A stretch of DNA of 64,000 nt, from assembly GCF_958295425.1 (NCBI RefSeq), contig NC_081136.1, positions 29,006,077 to 29,070,076 on the forward strand, given 5' to 3'. The position numbers were made by a program, and so were the translations under genes. The notes below the pieces were generated by a model. That model had not been told where the DNA came from. It saw nothing but the letters and a program-made list of their open reading frames with translations, and made no database searches. This DNA is from Solea solea (Eukaryota; Chordata; Actinopteri; Pleuronectiformes; Soleidae). Below, piece after piece: positions 29,901-41,900 of this stretch (positions are counted from its first letter, which is position 1; the number at the start of each line of letters is the position of its first letter).

Positions 29901-32900
29901 GAGGCAGTCCTGTGTTTATTTAAGTGATGGCAGTTTATGTCACCACATTGTGGCTGCTTGATCCAACATGACAACTGTAATAATCAATGTTTGTGTAGTT
30001 ATTTGAGTCTCTGATGGTTAATTTGTTCCTGGATATCTGTTACTAAATAGTGAATTTAAATGTGTGAAATGTGTCATTGCTCCATATTAATTTGCCATTG
30101 TATTTGTTGTATTCTAAAATGTGTTATAGCTCCATATGAAATTGCTATTGTATTTGTAGTATTATCAAATGTTGTATTACTCCATATGTAAATGAATTGT
30201 ATTAGTTGTATTATGAAATGTGTTATTGCTCAATATGTAATTGCTGTTGTATTTGTTGTATGTAATGTGTTATTGCTCTATATGAATTTGCTGTTGTATT
30301 TGTTGTATGTGATGTGATGATGTTGTGTTGTATTAATATTGTCATTATGTTAAATTACCAATTTGTCCTTGCTGTGCAGATACCTGTGTCTTGGGCTGCA
30401 GGTTCCATATGAAGTTGTGATTGTTATGAATTTATTTGAATTTGCATTTATCTGACATCATGAGGAAAAAGCAAAAAATATATAAATAACAACTGTTAAT
30501 AAAAGTTTGTCATATTATAATCCTTTCACTGTCCTGTAGTTTTTTCCAAATGTCATGTAAAACCGCAGTTTTAATCTTGTCTTAATGTGTATTTTTATTG
30601 TTATGGCATAATTATGTATACTATTAACATTAGGATGTTATATTATTTTACATGAGTTTTGTATAGTCTGTCAAATGTACTGAAGACTGAAGTAATAAAT
30701 CCCATTCAATTTAAAATGGTTATAAAGTTTTTCCTCAATGTCACCAAGAAAAATATGGTGATTCACATAGGTTGTGCAGAATTAGTCATGTCAAACAAAT
30801 TGATCAAAGTTTGAAAGTGCGTCACATTCAATTTAAATCACTTACAATGGATATGCTCTATGTCACCAGCAGGTGGAGCTGTGACCTTTGTTTGGCACTA
30901 CAAGTACAAATTGAGTGAATTTGGTTCTCCACAATACACAGATTATTTTAGGCATTTCTATATTTGTTTACTTGTTAAATATAAATATACATAATGACAA
31001 TTAATCCAGAGGTGCAACCAAGAACACAGATGATGATGGCAAAGTTATATTTTGCCATCATCAAAGCATATTATTTCCTGTTTTGAACATTCATTTTCCT
31101 ATTCCATGTGTTTTGAAGACATGTTCTGTGGTCTTGCATGTCACATGTTAGGTGAATACAACAATTCCTGTTTTGACACATGAGAAGGTATGAAATGTAT
31201 TTTTATTTCCAGCAACCAGGTGGCGCTGTGTATGTAAATGAATATTTGACTCACATATCAAGTTTGGTGCACATCAGACAATGTTAGACTTTACTTTCTG
31301 TTTCAGGTGTGTCCACTTCCTGTGGAGTGGTCACGTTTTACAGACATGTTCAGGGTGGGTCTGAGGTGTCACATATCAAATTTGGTGCTAATTGGACAAT
31401 GTATGGCCAAATTAAAGGGCACTTCCTGTTTAAAATGACCTACTTCCTGTTGGGTGGAAGGCATGTCCGTAAACGTGTTGTTTACAGACATGTTCAGGGT
31501 GGGTCTGAGGTGTCACATATCAAATTTGGTGCTAATTGGACAATGTATGGCCAAATTAAAGGGCACTTCCTGTTTAAAATGACCTACTTCCTGTTGGGTG
31601 GAAGGCATGTCCGTAAACGTGTTCAGGGAAGGTCCCTTGACTCAAATATCAAGTTTCGTGCGTATCGGACATTGTACAGCCCAGTTAAAAGGGCACTTCC
31701 TGTTTAAAATGGCCGACTTCCTGTTGGGTAGAAGGTGTGTCCATAAACGTGTTCATGGACGGTCCCTTGACTCACATATCAAGTTTCGTGCGGATCGGAC
31801 ATTGTACAGCCCAGTTAAAAGGGCGCTTCCTGTTTAAAATGGCCAACTTCCTGTTGGGTGAAAGGCGTGTCCATAAACGTGTTCAGGGTAGTTCCCCTGA
31901 CTCACATATCAAGTTTTGTGCGGATCGGACATTGTACAGCCCAGTTAAAAGGGCACTTCCTGTTTAAAATGGCCAACTTCCTGTTGGGTGAAAGGCGTGT
32001 CCATAAACGTGTTCAGGGTAGTTCCCTTGACTCACATATCAAGTTTCGTGCGGATCGGACATTGTACAGCCCAGTTAAAAGGGCACTTCCTGTTTAAAAT
32101 GGCCAACTTCCTGTTGGGTGAAAGGCGTGTCCGTAAACGTGTTCAGGGAAGGTCCCTCGACTCACATATCAAGTCCTGTGGGGATAGGACAATGTACAGC
32201 CCAGTTAAAGGCCACTTCCTGTTTAAGATGGCCAACTTCCTGTTGGGTGAAAAGCGTGTGCGTAAACGTGTTCATGGAAGGTCCCTTGACTCACATATCA
32301 AGTTTTGTGGGGATAGGACAATGTACAGCCCAGTTAAAGGCCACTTCCTGTTTAAGATGGCCAACTTCCTGTTGGGTGAAAAGCGTGTGCGTAAACGTGT
32401 TCATGGAAGGTCCCTTGACTCACATATCAAGTTTCGTGCAGATCGGACATTGTAAAAGACAGACATTGGTGAGGATCAGAGCAGCACATTGTTTGTTTTT
32501 ATAATGCATGCTGTTTCATTTGTGCATTTATCTTGCCATTGAGCTTTGAAGGAAAATTACATTTTGCTGTTTACCTGTTAAAAAAAAAGAAGAAGTAAAA
32601 ACGTTTTCAATTTGTTAAGAGCCTTGAGAAAATATTGCAACTGATTTTATTTATGTTTTGCTTAATTTAATTTAATGATTAAGTGCAATACAGGCTGTGG
32701 TATTGGTATTGGTTCAATATGTGCAATAATTGCAAGTTTTAATAAACATTGAACCAGCCCAGCCCTCCACTTTTTTTATTTTTGCCCCCCGTGTATTTGA
32801 CTTTGGCATTACTGCTTTATAGACATGTTCCTGACGGGTCTGAGGTCTCACATATCAAGTTTCAAGTGGATACACCAATCCCTGTTAGAACAGCATGAGA

Positions 32901-35900
32901 AACTGTAAATGTTAGATTTGATAGATTTGTAGGCAAATGCCTCCATCATGTGGCGAAAAATGGTATTGCATAATTGAATCGCTCAGTTTAGGTAATCCTT
33001 TGCATTTTTGCCAGGCAACACCGTTAAACGATTTCTTCTCATATTAGGCACGCATCATCTACAATGTGTTTTGTTTTTGTTCACAAATTTTGAGTATGAT
33101 GTGAAGAAGTGTGTAAAAGTTATAAGGGAATTGTGAATTTGTTGTATTTTCTGTTTCTACCAGGAGGCGCTGTTTTTAAAATGTACAGTTTTTGCATAGA
33201 CTTCATCAGCCATGGTCCATCTTGAGACCCTAGCACATTTGGTTGGAAAAGGACCTTCTATCGCAAAGTTATAAGAGTTTTGAGTGAAACCTTTGCAGTG
33301 TTGTCATGGCAACACCGTTGAAGGATTTGTTATCATATTCTGCACACATCATCTACCATGTGTTTTAAATTTTTTCTCCTATCTTGAGTTTGCTACAATA
33401 AATTCTGTAAAAGTTATATGCGGAATTGTGATTGAAATTGTGAAATGTGTTGTATTTTCTGTTACCACCAGGAGGCGATGTTTTCAAAATGTACAGTTTT
33501 TGCATAAACATCTTTAGCAAGGGGCCCATCATCGATTGTCACTAGTTTGGTTAATATCTGACCTTCCTTGGCAAAGTTATAAGAGATTGTTGTGTGTTGC
33601 GATGAATCGTGATTTTCGCCAACTTTGCCGCCCTTCTTCTTGTTCGCCATGATACTTAATGAAAAGATTTTGATACCTTTGGATCCTCAACTTGTCCACA
33701 GTGACCTCACAAAGTTTGAAGGTGATCCCATCAAAGCTCTATGACAAGTGCGTTCACATACCATAGGTGCGAAATGGCCAAAATCTGCTAAAAATGTACT
33801 TTCAATCCAAGATGGCAGCTTTCTTGTTCGTTTTAGAGCTTAGGCTGCTTTGAATTTTTTGACCGTCCCGACCTAAGGAACGCGTGAGTACCAAGTTTAG
33901 TGCATGTACATTAAACGTGCTCCTCAGGAGGACAAGTGTTAGGGGTTATAAGAGTTTTGCCTTTTGTTGTGAAGAATATGAATGAACGCCAACTTTGGCG
34001 CCCCCTATCTCAAAAACCATGCGACATTTTGAAAAACTTTTAATATCTTTAGATCCTCAACTTGTCCACAGTGACCTCACAAAGTTTGAAGGGGATCCCA
34101 TTAAAGCTCTATGACAAGTGCGTTCACATACCATTGGTGCGAAATGGCCAAAATCTGCCAAAAATGTACTTTCAATCCAAGATGGCGGCTTTCCTGTTCG
34201 CTTTAGAGGTTTGGCTACGCTGACTTTTTTGACCGTCTGGACCTAAGGAACGCGTGAGTACCAAGCTTTGTGCATGTACATTCAACGTGCTCCTCAGGAG
34301 GACAAGTTTTACGGGTTGTAAGAGTTTCGCCTCTTGTTGTAAAAATATTGATGAACGCCAACTTTGGCGCCCCCTATCTCGTACACCGAGCGACATTTTA
34401 AAAAGCTTTCAGGAACTTATGCTCGGCAACTTGTTCACAGTGACCTCACAAACTTTCAAGGTGATCGCACAAAAACTCTAGGACTAGTTCATTCAAATAT
34501 CAGGTGTCATAGTGTCTGCTGTCACCAGGAGGCGCTGTTTTTGAAAGTGAATATTTTCATATAGGCGTCTTCACGGGCGGACTATCATCAATCCTAGCAA
34601 GTTTGGTTCAGATTGGACTCAGATTCGCAAAGTTGTAGCAGTTTGTTTTTTTGTCACAAATATCTGACTTTGCAGTGTTACCATGGCAACACCGTTGAAC
34701 GATTTGTTATCATATTAAGCACGCATCATCTATCATGTGTTTTGATTGTTTTCACAAATTTTGGGTTTGATACGATTAACTATGTAAAAGTTATTACCGA
34801 AATTGTGTACTTTTTGTATTTTCTGTTACCACAAGGAGGCGCTGTCCTAAAAATGTACGTTTTTTTCACAGACTTCTTCAGCAATGGGCAATCATCAACC
34901 CTAGGTAATTTGGTTGGGATGTGACCTTCTATCGCAAAGTTATAAGAGTTTTGTTGCCTGTGGCGAAAAATTTAAATTTTCATCAACTTTGCCGGCCCCT
35001 TTCTCGTACGCCATGCGACATTTGAACTAACCATAAGCATCGTAAGCTCCTGAACTTGTCCACAGTGACCTCACCAAGTTTGAACGTGATCCCATGTAAG
35101 CTCTAGGACAAGTTCGTTCAAATACCGATGGTGCGAAATGGCCAAAATCAACAAAAAATGAACTTTCAATCCAAGATGGCGGCTTTCCTGTTCGTTTTAG
35201 AGCATAGGCTACGCTGACTTTTTTGACCGTCCCGACCTAAGGAACGCGTGTACCAAGTTTCGTGCATGTACATTAAACATGCTCCTCAGGCCCACAATAT
35301 TTAGGGGGTGGAGCAGTTATTTGTCCCGCCCACTTTCATTTTTTTACGCACATTCCCCGAAACACTAATAAACGTAAATTTACACCAGGTCTGATGCGCT
35401 TGCAAAAATTGGTGAGTTTTGGGGCATGTTCAGGGCCTCAAAAAGGCGATTCATTTGGTAGGCGGAATAATAATAATAAGAAGAAGAATAACTCTAACGA
35501 TTTCAATAGGGTTCTTGCAACCAAGTTGCTCGAACCCTAATAATAATAACGAGCCGACCCACGCGGGTCGCCGTGTGCCACGGCTCCCCGCGTGCCTCGC
35601 GCTCTCACCCGTTCATTCACCGCGCGCGGTACTAGTTATTTTCAGTACTAGTTATTTTCAGTACTAGTTATTTTCAGTACTAGTTATTTTCAGCGGCGTC
35701 CCTGCGCATGTCGTTCCAAATTTCGAGGGGGATCGGGCAACGTATGACAAAGTTATAGGGCACTTCCTGTTTAAAATGGCAGACTTCCTGTTCGGTCAAG
35801 TGCGTGTACGTAAACGTGTTCAGGGAACTTCCCTTGTCTTACATATCAAGTTTTGTGCAGATCGGATAATCTTAGAGTTTACTTCCTGTTTCGGGCATTC

Positions 35901-38900
35901 CACTTCCTGTTGGGAGGTCATCTCTTGCAGACATGCTCAGGACAGGTCCCTGGTGTCACATAAAAGGTTTCGTGCAAATCGGACAACGTACGACAAAGTT
36001 AGAGGGCACTTCCTGTTTAAAATCGCCAACTTCCTGTTCGTCTCCGTAAACGTGTTCAGGGAAGTTCCCTTGTCTTACATATCAAGTTTTGTTCAGATCG
36101 GACAATGTAAGACTTTACTTCCTGTTTCGGGCGTTCCACTTCCTGTAGGGAGGTGACCTTTTACGGACATGCTCAGGACAGGTCCCTTAACTCACATATA
36201 AGGTTTTGTGCAGATCGGACAACGTATGGCAAAGTTAGAGGGCACTTCTTGTTTAAAATGGCCGACTTCCTGTTCGGTCAACGGCGTCTCCGTAAACATG
36301 TTCAGGGAAGGTCGGGTAACTCACATATCTAGTTTCGTGTCAATCGGACAATGTAAGACTTTACTTCCTGTTTCGGGCGTTCCACTTCCTGTAGGGAGGT
36401 GACCTTTTACGGACATGTTGAGGAAGGGTCTGGGGTCCCACATACTAAGTTTCAAGTGGATACAACAATCCCTGTTGGAGCAGCATCAAAAACTATAAAT
36501 GTAATTCTGTCTGCTGTCACCAGGGGGCGCTGTATTTGAAAATGAATATTTTCATATAGACGTGTTCAGGGCAGGACTGTCATCAATCCTTGCAAGTTTG
36601 GTTCAGATTGGACCAGAATTGGCAAAGTTGTAACAGTTTGTTTTTTTAGAATTTTCTACCACCACCAGGAGGCGCTGTTTTCAAAATGTACCGTTTCAGC
36701 AACATAGTCGTCTTCAGCAACTAACCATCATCAACTATAGCAAGTTTGGTTGGGATCAGACCTTCCATCGCGAAGTTATAAGAGTTTCATTGTCTGTTGT
36801 GAAAAATTATTATTATCTCCAATTTTGGCGCCCCCTATCTCGTACGCCATACAATATTTTAAAAAGCTTTTGATAACTTTTGATGCTCAACTCGTCCACA
36901 TTGATCTCACCAAGTTTGAAGGTGATCGCACAAAAGCTCTAGGAGGAGATAATTGAAATACAAGCTGTCATATTGTCTGCTGTCACCAGGGGGCGCTGTT
37001 TTCGAAATTGAATATTTTCATATAGACGTCTTTAGGGCCGGACTGTCATCAATCCTAGCCAGTTTGGTTCAGATCGGACCAGGATTCACGAAGTTGTAGC
37101 AGTTTGATTTTTTGTCCAAAAAATCCGACTTTGCGTCGTTGCCATGGCAACACCGTTAAACGATTTGTCGTCATATTGATCACGCATCATCTACAATGTG
37201 TTTTGACGGTTGTCACCAATTTTGAGTGTGGTACGATTATCTGTGTAAAAGTTATTCCCGAAATCGTAAAAAAACTTTTTTTTTGTGTATTTTCTTTCAC
37301 CACAAGGAGGCGCTGTTTTCAAACTTCACCGTTTTTTCATAGACGTCTTCAGCCATGGCCCATCATCAATGGTAGCAAGTTTGGTTCGGATCGGACCTTC
37401 CATCGCAAAGTTATAAGAGTTTTGTTTTTCTGATGCGAAACATCAGAATCATCACGAACTTTGCCGCCCCCTATCTCGTGCGCCATGCGACATTTGAAAA
37501 AACTTTTGATACCGTGAGCTCCTCAACTGGTCCACAGGGACCTCACCAAGTTTGAAGGTGATCGCACGAAAACTCTAGGAGGAGTTAGTTCAAATACCAT
37601 TGCTGCGAATTCGCCAAAATCGCCAAAAAATGGCCAATCAACCCAAGATGGCGGATTTCCTGTTGGGTTTGGATCATGGTCATAATGTAATTTTTTCTTC
37701 ATCCTGACCCACTACACATGTGTACCGATTTTCGTGCATGTGCGATAATTGTGTTGTTCATGGTGAATTTTGACAGGTCGCTTCGCACGTTTTGGCCCCT
37801 CCCACATTCAATTTTTGACGTACATTCCCCGAACCTTTTTCAGACGTAAATTTACACCAGGATTGATGCGGTCACAAAAATCTGTGAGTTTTGGGGTATG
37901 GGAAAGGCCTCAAAAAGGCAATTCATTTGGGGGAATAATAAGAATAATAATAATAATCTTTCCAGTTTCAAGAGGGTTCTTGCAACCTTGTTGCTCGAAC
38001 CCTAATAACTAGTACTGAAAATAACTAGTACCGCGCGCGGTTCTGAACGGGTTCGAGCCGACCCACGCGGGTCGCCGTGTGCCACGGCTCCCCGCGTGCC
38101 TCGCGCTCTCACCCGTTCATTCACCGCGCGCGGTACTAGTTATTTTCAGTACTAGTTATTTTCAGTACTAGTTATTTTCAGTACTAGTTATTTTCAGCGG
38201 CGTCCCTGCGCATGTCGTTCCAAATTTCGAGGGGGATCGGGCAACGTATGACAAAGTTATAGGGCACTTCCTGTTTAAAATGGCAGACTTCCTGTTCGGT
38301 CAAGTGCGTGTACGTAAACGTGTTCAGGGAACTTCCCTTGTCTTACATATCAAGTTTTGTGCAGATCGGATAATCTTAGAGTTTACTTCCTGTTTCGGGC
38401 ATTCCACTTCCTGTTGGGAGGTCATCTCTTGCAGACATGCTCAGGACAGGTCCCTGGTGTCACATAAAAGGTTTCGTGCAAATCGGACAACGTACGACAA
38501 AGTTAGAGGGCACTTCCTGTTTAAAATCGCCAACTTCCTGTTCGTCTCCGTAAACGTGTTCAGGGAAGTTCCCTTGTCTTACATATCAAGTTTTGTTCAG
38601 ATCGGACAATGTAAGACTTTACTTCCTGTTTCGGGCGTTCCACTTCCTGTAGGGAGGTGACCTTTTACGGACATGCTCAGGACAGGTCCCTTAACTCACA
38701 TATAAGGTTTTGTGCAGATCGGACAACGTATGGCAAAGTTAGAGGGCACTTCTTGTTTAAAATGGCCGACTTCCTGTTCGGTCAACGGCGTCTCCGTAAA
38801 CATGTTCAGGGAAGGTCGGGTAACTCACATATCTAGTTTCGTGTCAATCGGACAATGTAAGACTTTACTTCCTGTTTCGGGCGTTCCACTTCCTGTAGGG

Positions 38901-41900
38901 AGGTGACCTTTTACGGACATGTTGAGGAAGGGTCTGGGGTCCCACATACTAAGTTTCAAGTGGATACAACAATCCCTGTTGGAGCAGCATCAAAAACTAT
39001 AAATGTAATTCTGTCTGCTGTCACCAGGGGGCGCTGTATTTGAAAATGAATATTTTCATATAGACGTGTTCAGGGCAGGACTGTCATCAATCCTTGCAAG
39101 TTTGGTTCAGATTGGACCAGAATTGGCAAAGTTGTAACAGTTTGTTTTTTTAGAATTTTCTACCACCACCAGGAGGCGCTGTTTTCAAAATGTACCGTTT
39201 CAGCAACATAGTCGTCTTCAGCAACTAACCATCATCAACTATAGCAAGTTTGGTTGGGATCAGACCTTCCATCGCGAAGTTATAAGAGTTTCATTGTCTG
39301 TTGTGAAAAATTATTATTATCTCCAATTTTGGCGCCCCCTATCTCGTACGCCATACAATATTTTAAAAAGCTTTTGATAACTTTTGATGCTCAACTCGTC
39401 CACATTGATCTCACCAAGTTTGAAGGTGATCGCACAAAAGCTCTAGGAGGAGATAATTGAAATACAAGCTGTCATATTGTCTACTGTCACCAGGGGGCGC
39501 TGTTTTCGAAATTTAATATTTTCATATAGACGTCTTTAGGGCCGGACTATCATCAATCCTAGCAAGTTTGGTTCAGATCGGACCAGGATTCACGAAGTTG
39601 TAGCAGTTTGATTTTTTGTCCCAAAAATCCGACTTTGCGTCGTTGCCATGGCAACACCGTTAAACGATTTGTCGTCATATTGATCACGCATCATCTACCA
39701 TGTGTTTTGACTGTTGTCACCAATTTTGAGTGCGGTACGATTATCTGTGTAAAAGTTATTCCCGAAATCGGAAAAAAAATTTTTTTTGGTGTATTTTCTT
39801 TCACCACAAGGAGGCGCTGTTTTCAAACTTCACCGTTTTTTCATAGACGTCTTCAGCCATGGCCCATCATCAATCATAGCAAGTTTGGTTCGGATCGGAC
39901 CTTCCATCGCAAAGTTATAAGAGTTTTGTTTTTCTGATGCGAAACATCAGAATCATCACGAACTTTGCCGCCCCCTATCTCGTGCGCCGTGCGACATTTG
40001 AAAAAACTTTTGATACCGGGAGCTCCTCAACTGGTCCACAGGGACCTCACCAAGTTTGAAGGTGATCGCACGAAAACTCTAGGAGGAGTTAGTTCAAATA
40101 CCATTGCTGCGAATTCGCCAAAATCGCCAAAAAATCGCCAATCAACCCAAGATGGCGGATTTCCTGTTGGGTTTGGATCATGGTCATAATGTAATTTTTT
40201 CTTCATCCTGACCCACTACACATGTGTACCGAATTTCGTGCATGTGCGATATTTGTGTTGGTCATGGTGAATTTGGACAGGTGGCGCCGCACTTATTGGC
40301 CCCTCCCACATTCAATTTTCGACGCACATTCCCCGAACCTTTTTCAGACGTAAATTTACACCAGGATTGATGCGGTCACAAAAATCTGTGAGTTTTGGGG
40401 TATGGGAAAGGCCTCAAAAAGGCGATTTACTTTAAGGAATAATAAGAATAATAATAATAATAATCCTTCCAGTTTCAATAGGTTTCTTGCAACCTTGTTG
40501 CTCGAACCCTAATAATAATAATAAAAATAACTAGTACCGCGCGCGGTTCTGAACGGGTTCGAGCCGACCCACGCGGGTCGCCGTGTGCCACGGCTCCCCG
40601 CGTGCCTCGCGCTCTCACCCGTTCATTCACCGCGCGCGGTACTAGTTATTTTCAGTACTAGTTATTTTCAGTACTAGTTATTTTCAGCGGCGTCCCTGCG
40701 CATGTCGTTCCAAATTTCGAGGGGGATTGGGCAACGTATGACAAAGTTATAGGGCACTTCCTGTTTAAAATGGCAGACTTCCTGTTCGGTCAAGTGCGTG
40801 TACGTAAACCGGTTCAGGGAACTTCCCTTGTCTTACATATCAAGTTTTGTGCAGATCGGATAATCTTAGAGTTTACTTCCTGTTTCGGGCATTCCACTTC
40901 CTGTTGGGAGGTCATCTCTTGCAGACATGCTCAGGACAGGTCCCTGGTGTCACATAAAAGGTTTCGTGCAAATTGGACAACGTACGGCAAAGTTAGAGGG
41001 CACTTCCTGTTTAAAATCGCCAACTTCCTGTTCGTCTCCGTAAACGTGTTCAGGGAAGTTCCCTTGTCTTACATATCAAGTTTTGTTCAAATCGGACAAT
41101 GTAAGACTTTACTTCCTGTTTCGGGCGTTCCACTTCCTGTAGGGAGGTGACCTTTTACGGACATGCTCAGGACAGGTCCCTGGTGTCACATATAAGGTTT
41201 TGTGCAGATCGGACAACGTACGGCAAAGTTAGAGGGCACTTCCTGTTTAAAATGGCCGACTTCCTGTTCGGTCAACGGCGTCTCCGGAAACATGTTCAGG
41301 GAAGGTCCAGTAACTCACATATCTAGTTTCGTGTCAATCGGACAATGTAAGACTTTACTTCCTGTTTCGGGCGTTCCACTTCCTGTAGGGAGGTGACCTT
41401 TTACGGACATGTTGAGGAAGGGTCTGGGGTCCCACATACTAAGTTTCAAGTGGATACAACAATCCCTGTTGGAGCAGCATCAAAAACTATAAATGTAATT
41501 CTGTCTGCTGTCACCAGGGGGCGCTGTATTTGAAAATGAATATTTTCATATAGACGTGTTCAGGGCCGGACTGTCATCAATCCTTGCAAGTTTGGTTCAG
41601 ATCGGACCAGGATTGGCAAAGTTGTAACAGTTTGTTTTTTTAGAATTTTCTACCACCACCAGGAGGTGCTGTTTTCAAAATGTACCGTTTCAGCAACATA
41701 GTCGTCTTCAGCAACTAACCATCATCAACTATAGCAAGTTTGGTTGGGATCAGACCTTCCATCGCGAAGTTATAAGAGTTTCATTGTCTGTTATGAAAAA
41801 TTATTATTATCTCCAATTTTGGCGCCCCCTATCTCGTACGCCATACAATATTTTAAAAAGCTTTCGATAACTTTTGATGCTCAACTCGTCCACATTGATC

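Larger units (their letters stand above)
15953..35541 (+). mobile_element. Autonomous Helentron-type rolling-circle transposon (about 19.6 kb, inferred boundaries)
   Basis: The 5' end is placed at ACTAGTACCGCAAGCGG (15953), carrying GGGTTCGAGC at 15969-15978. The 3' end is placed at the imperfect hairpin AGGGTTCTTGCAACC...GTTGCTCGAACCCT, with GCTCGAACCC at 35528-35537 followed by AATAATAATAA. The two 10-mers are exact reverse complements at unequal distances from the ends, as expected for the asymmetric terminal inverted repeats of Helentrons. Inside are duplicated 5' blocks, a promoter-like segment, a 13-exon gene with Rep, helicase and APE endonuclease domains, and a long 3' part (30.8-35.5 kb) homologous to the non-autonomous units. 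Alternative: 31.0-35.5 kb could be a separate diverged unit abutting a shorter Helentron. I prefer one element because no ACTAGTACCG start occurs between 29927 and 35500. Confidence 0.7.

Noticed and set aside
29271..29927. APE endonuclease as the 5' part of a LINE
   Set aside because: It is in frame with the helicase and ends at the stop; no reverse transcriptase follows.
31309..32456. CRISPR-like array
   Set aside because: The units are whole 130-bp satellite monomers without unique spacers, and the genome is vertebrate.
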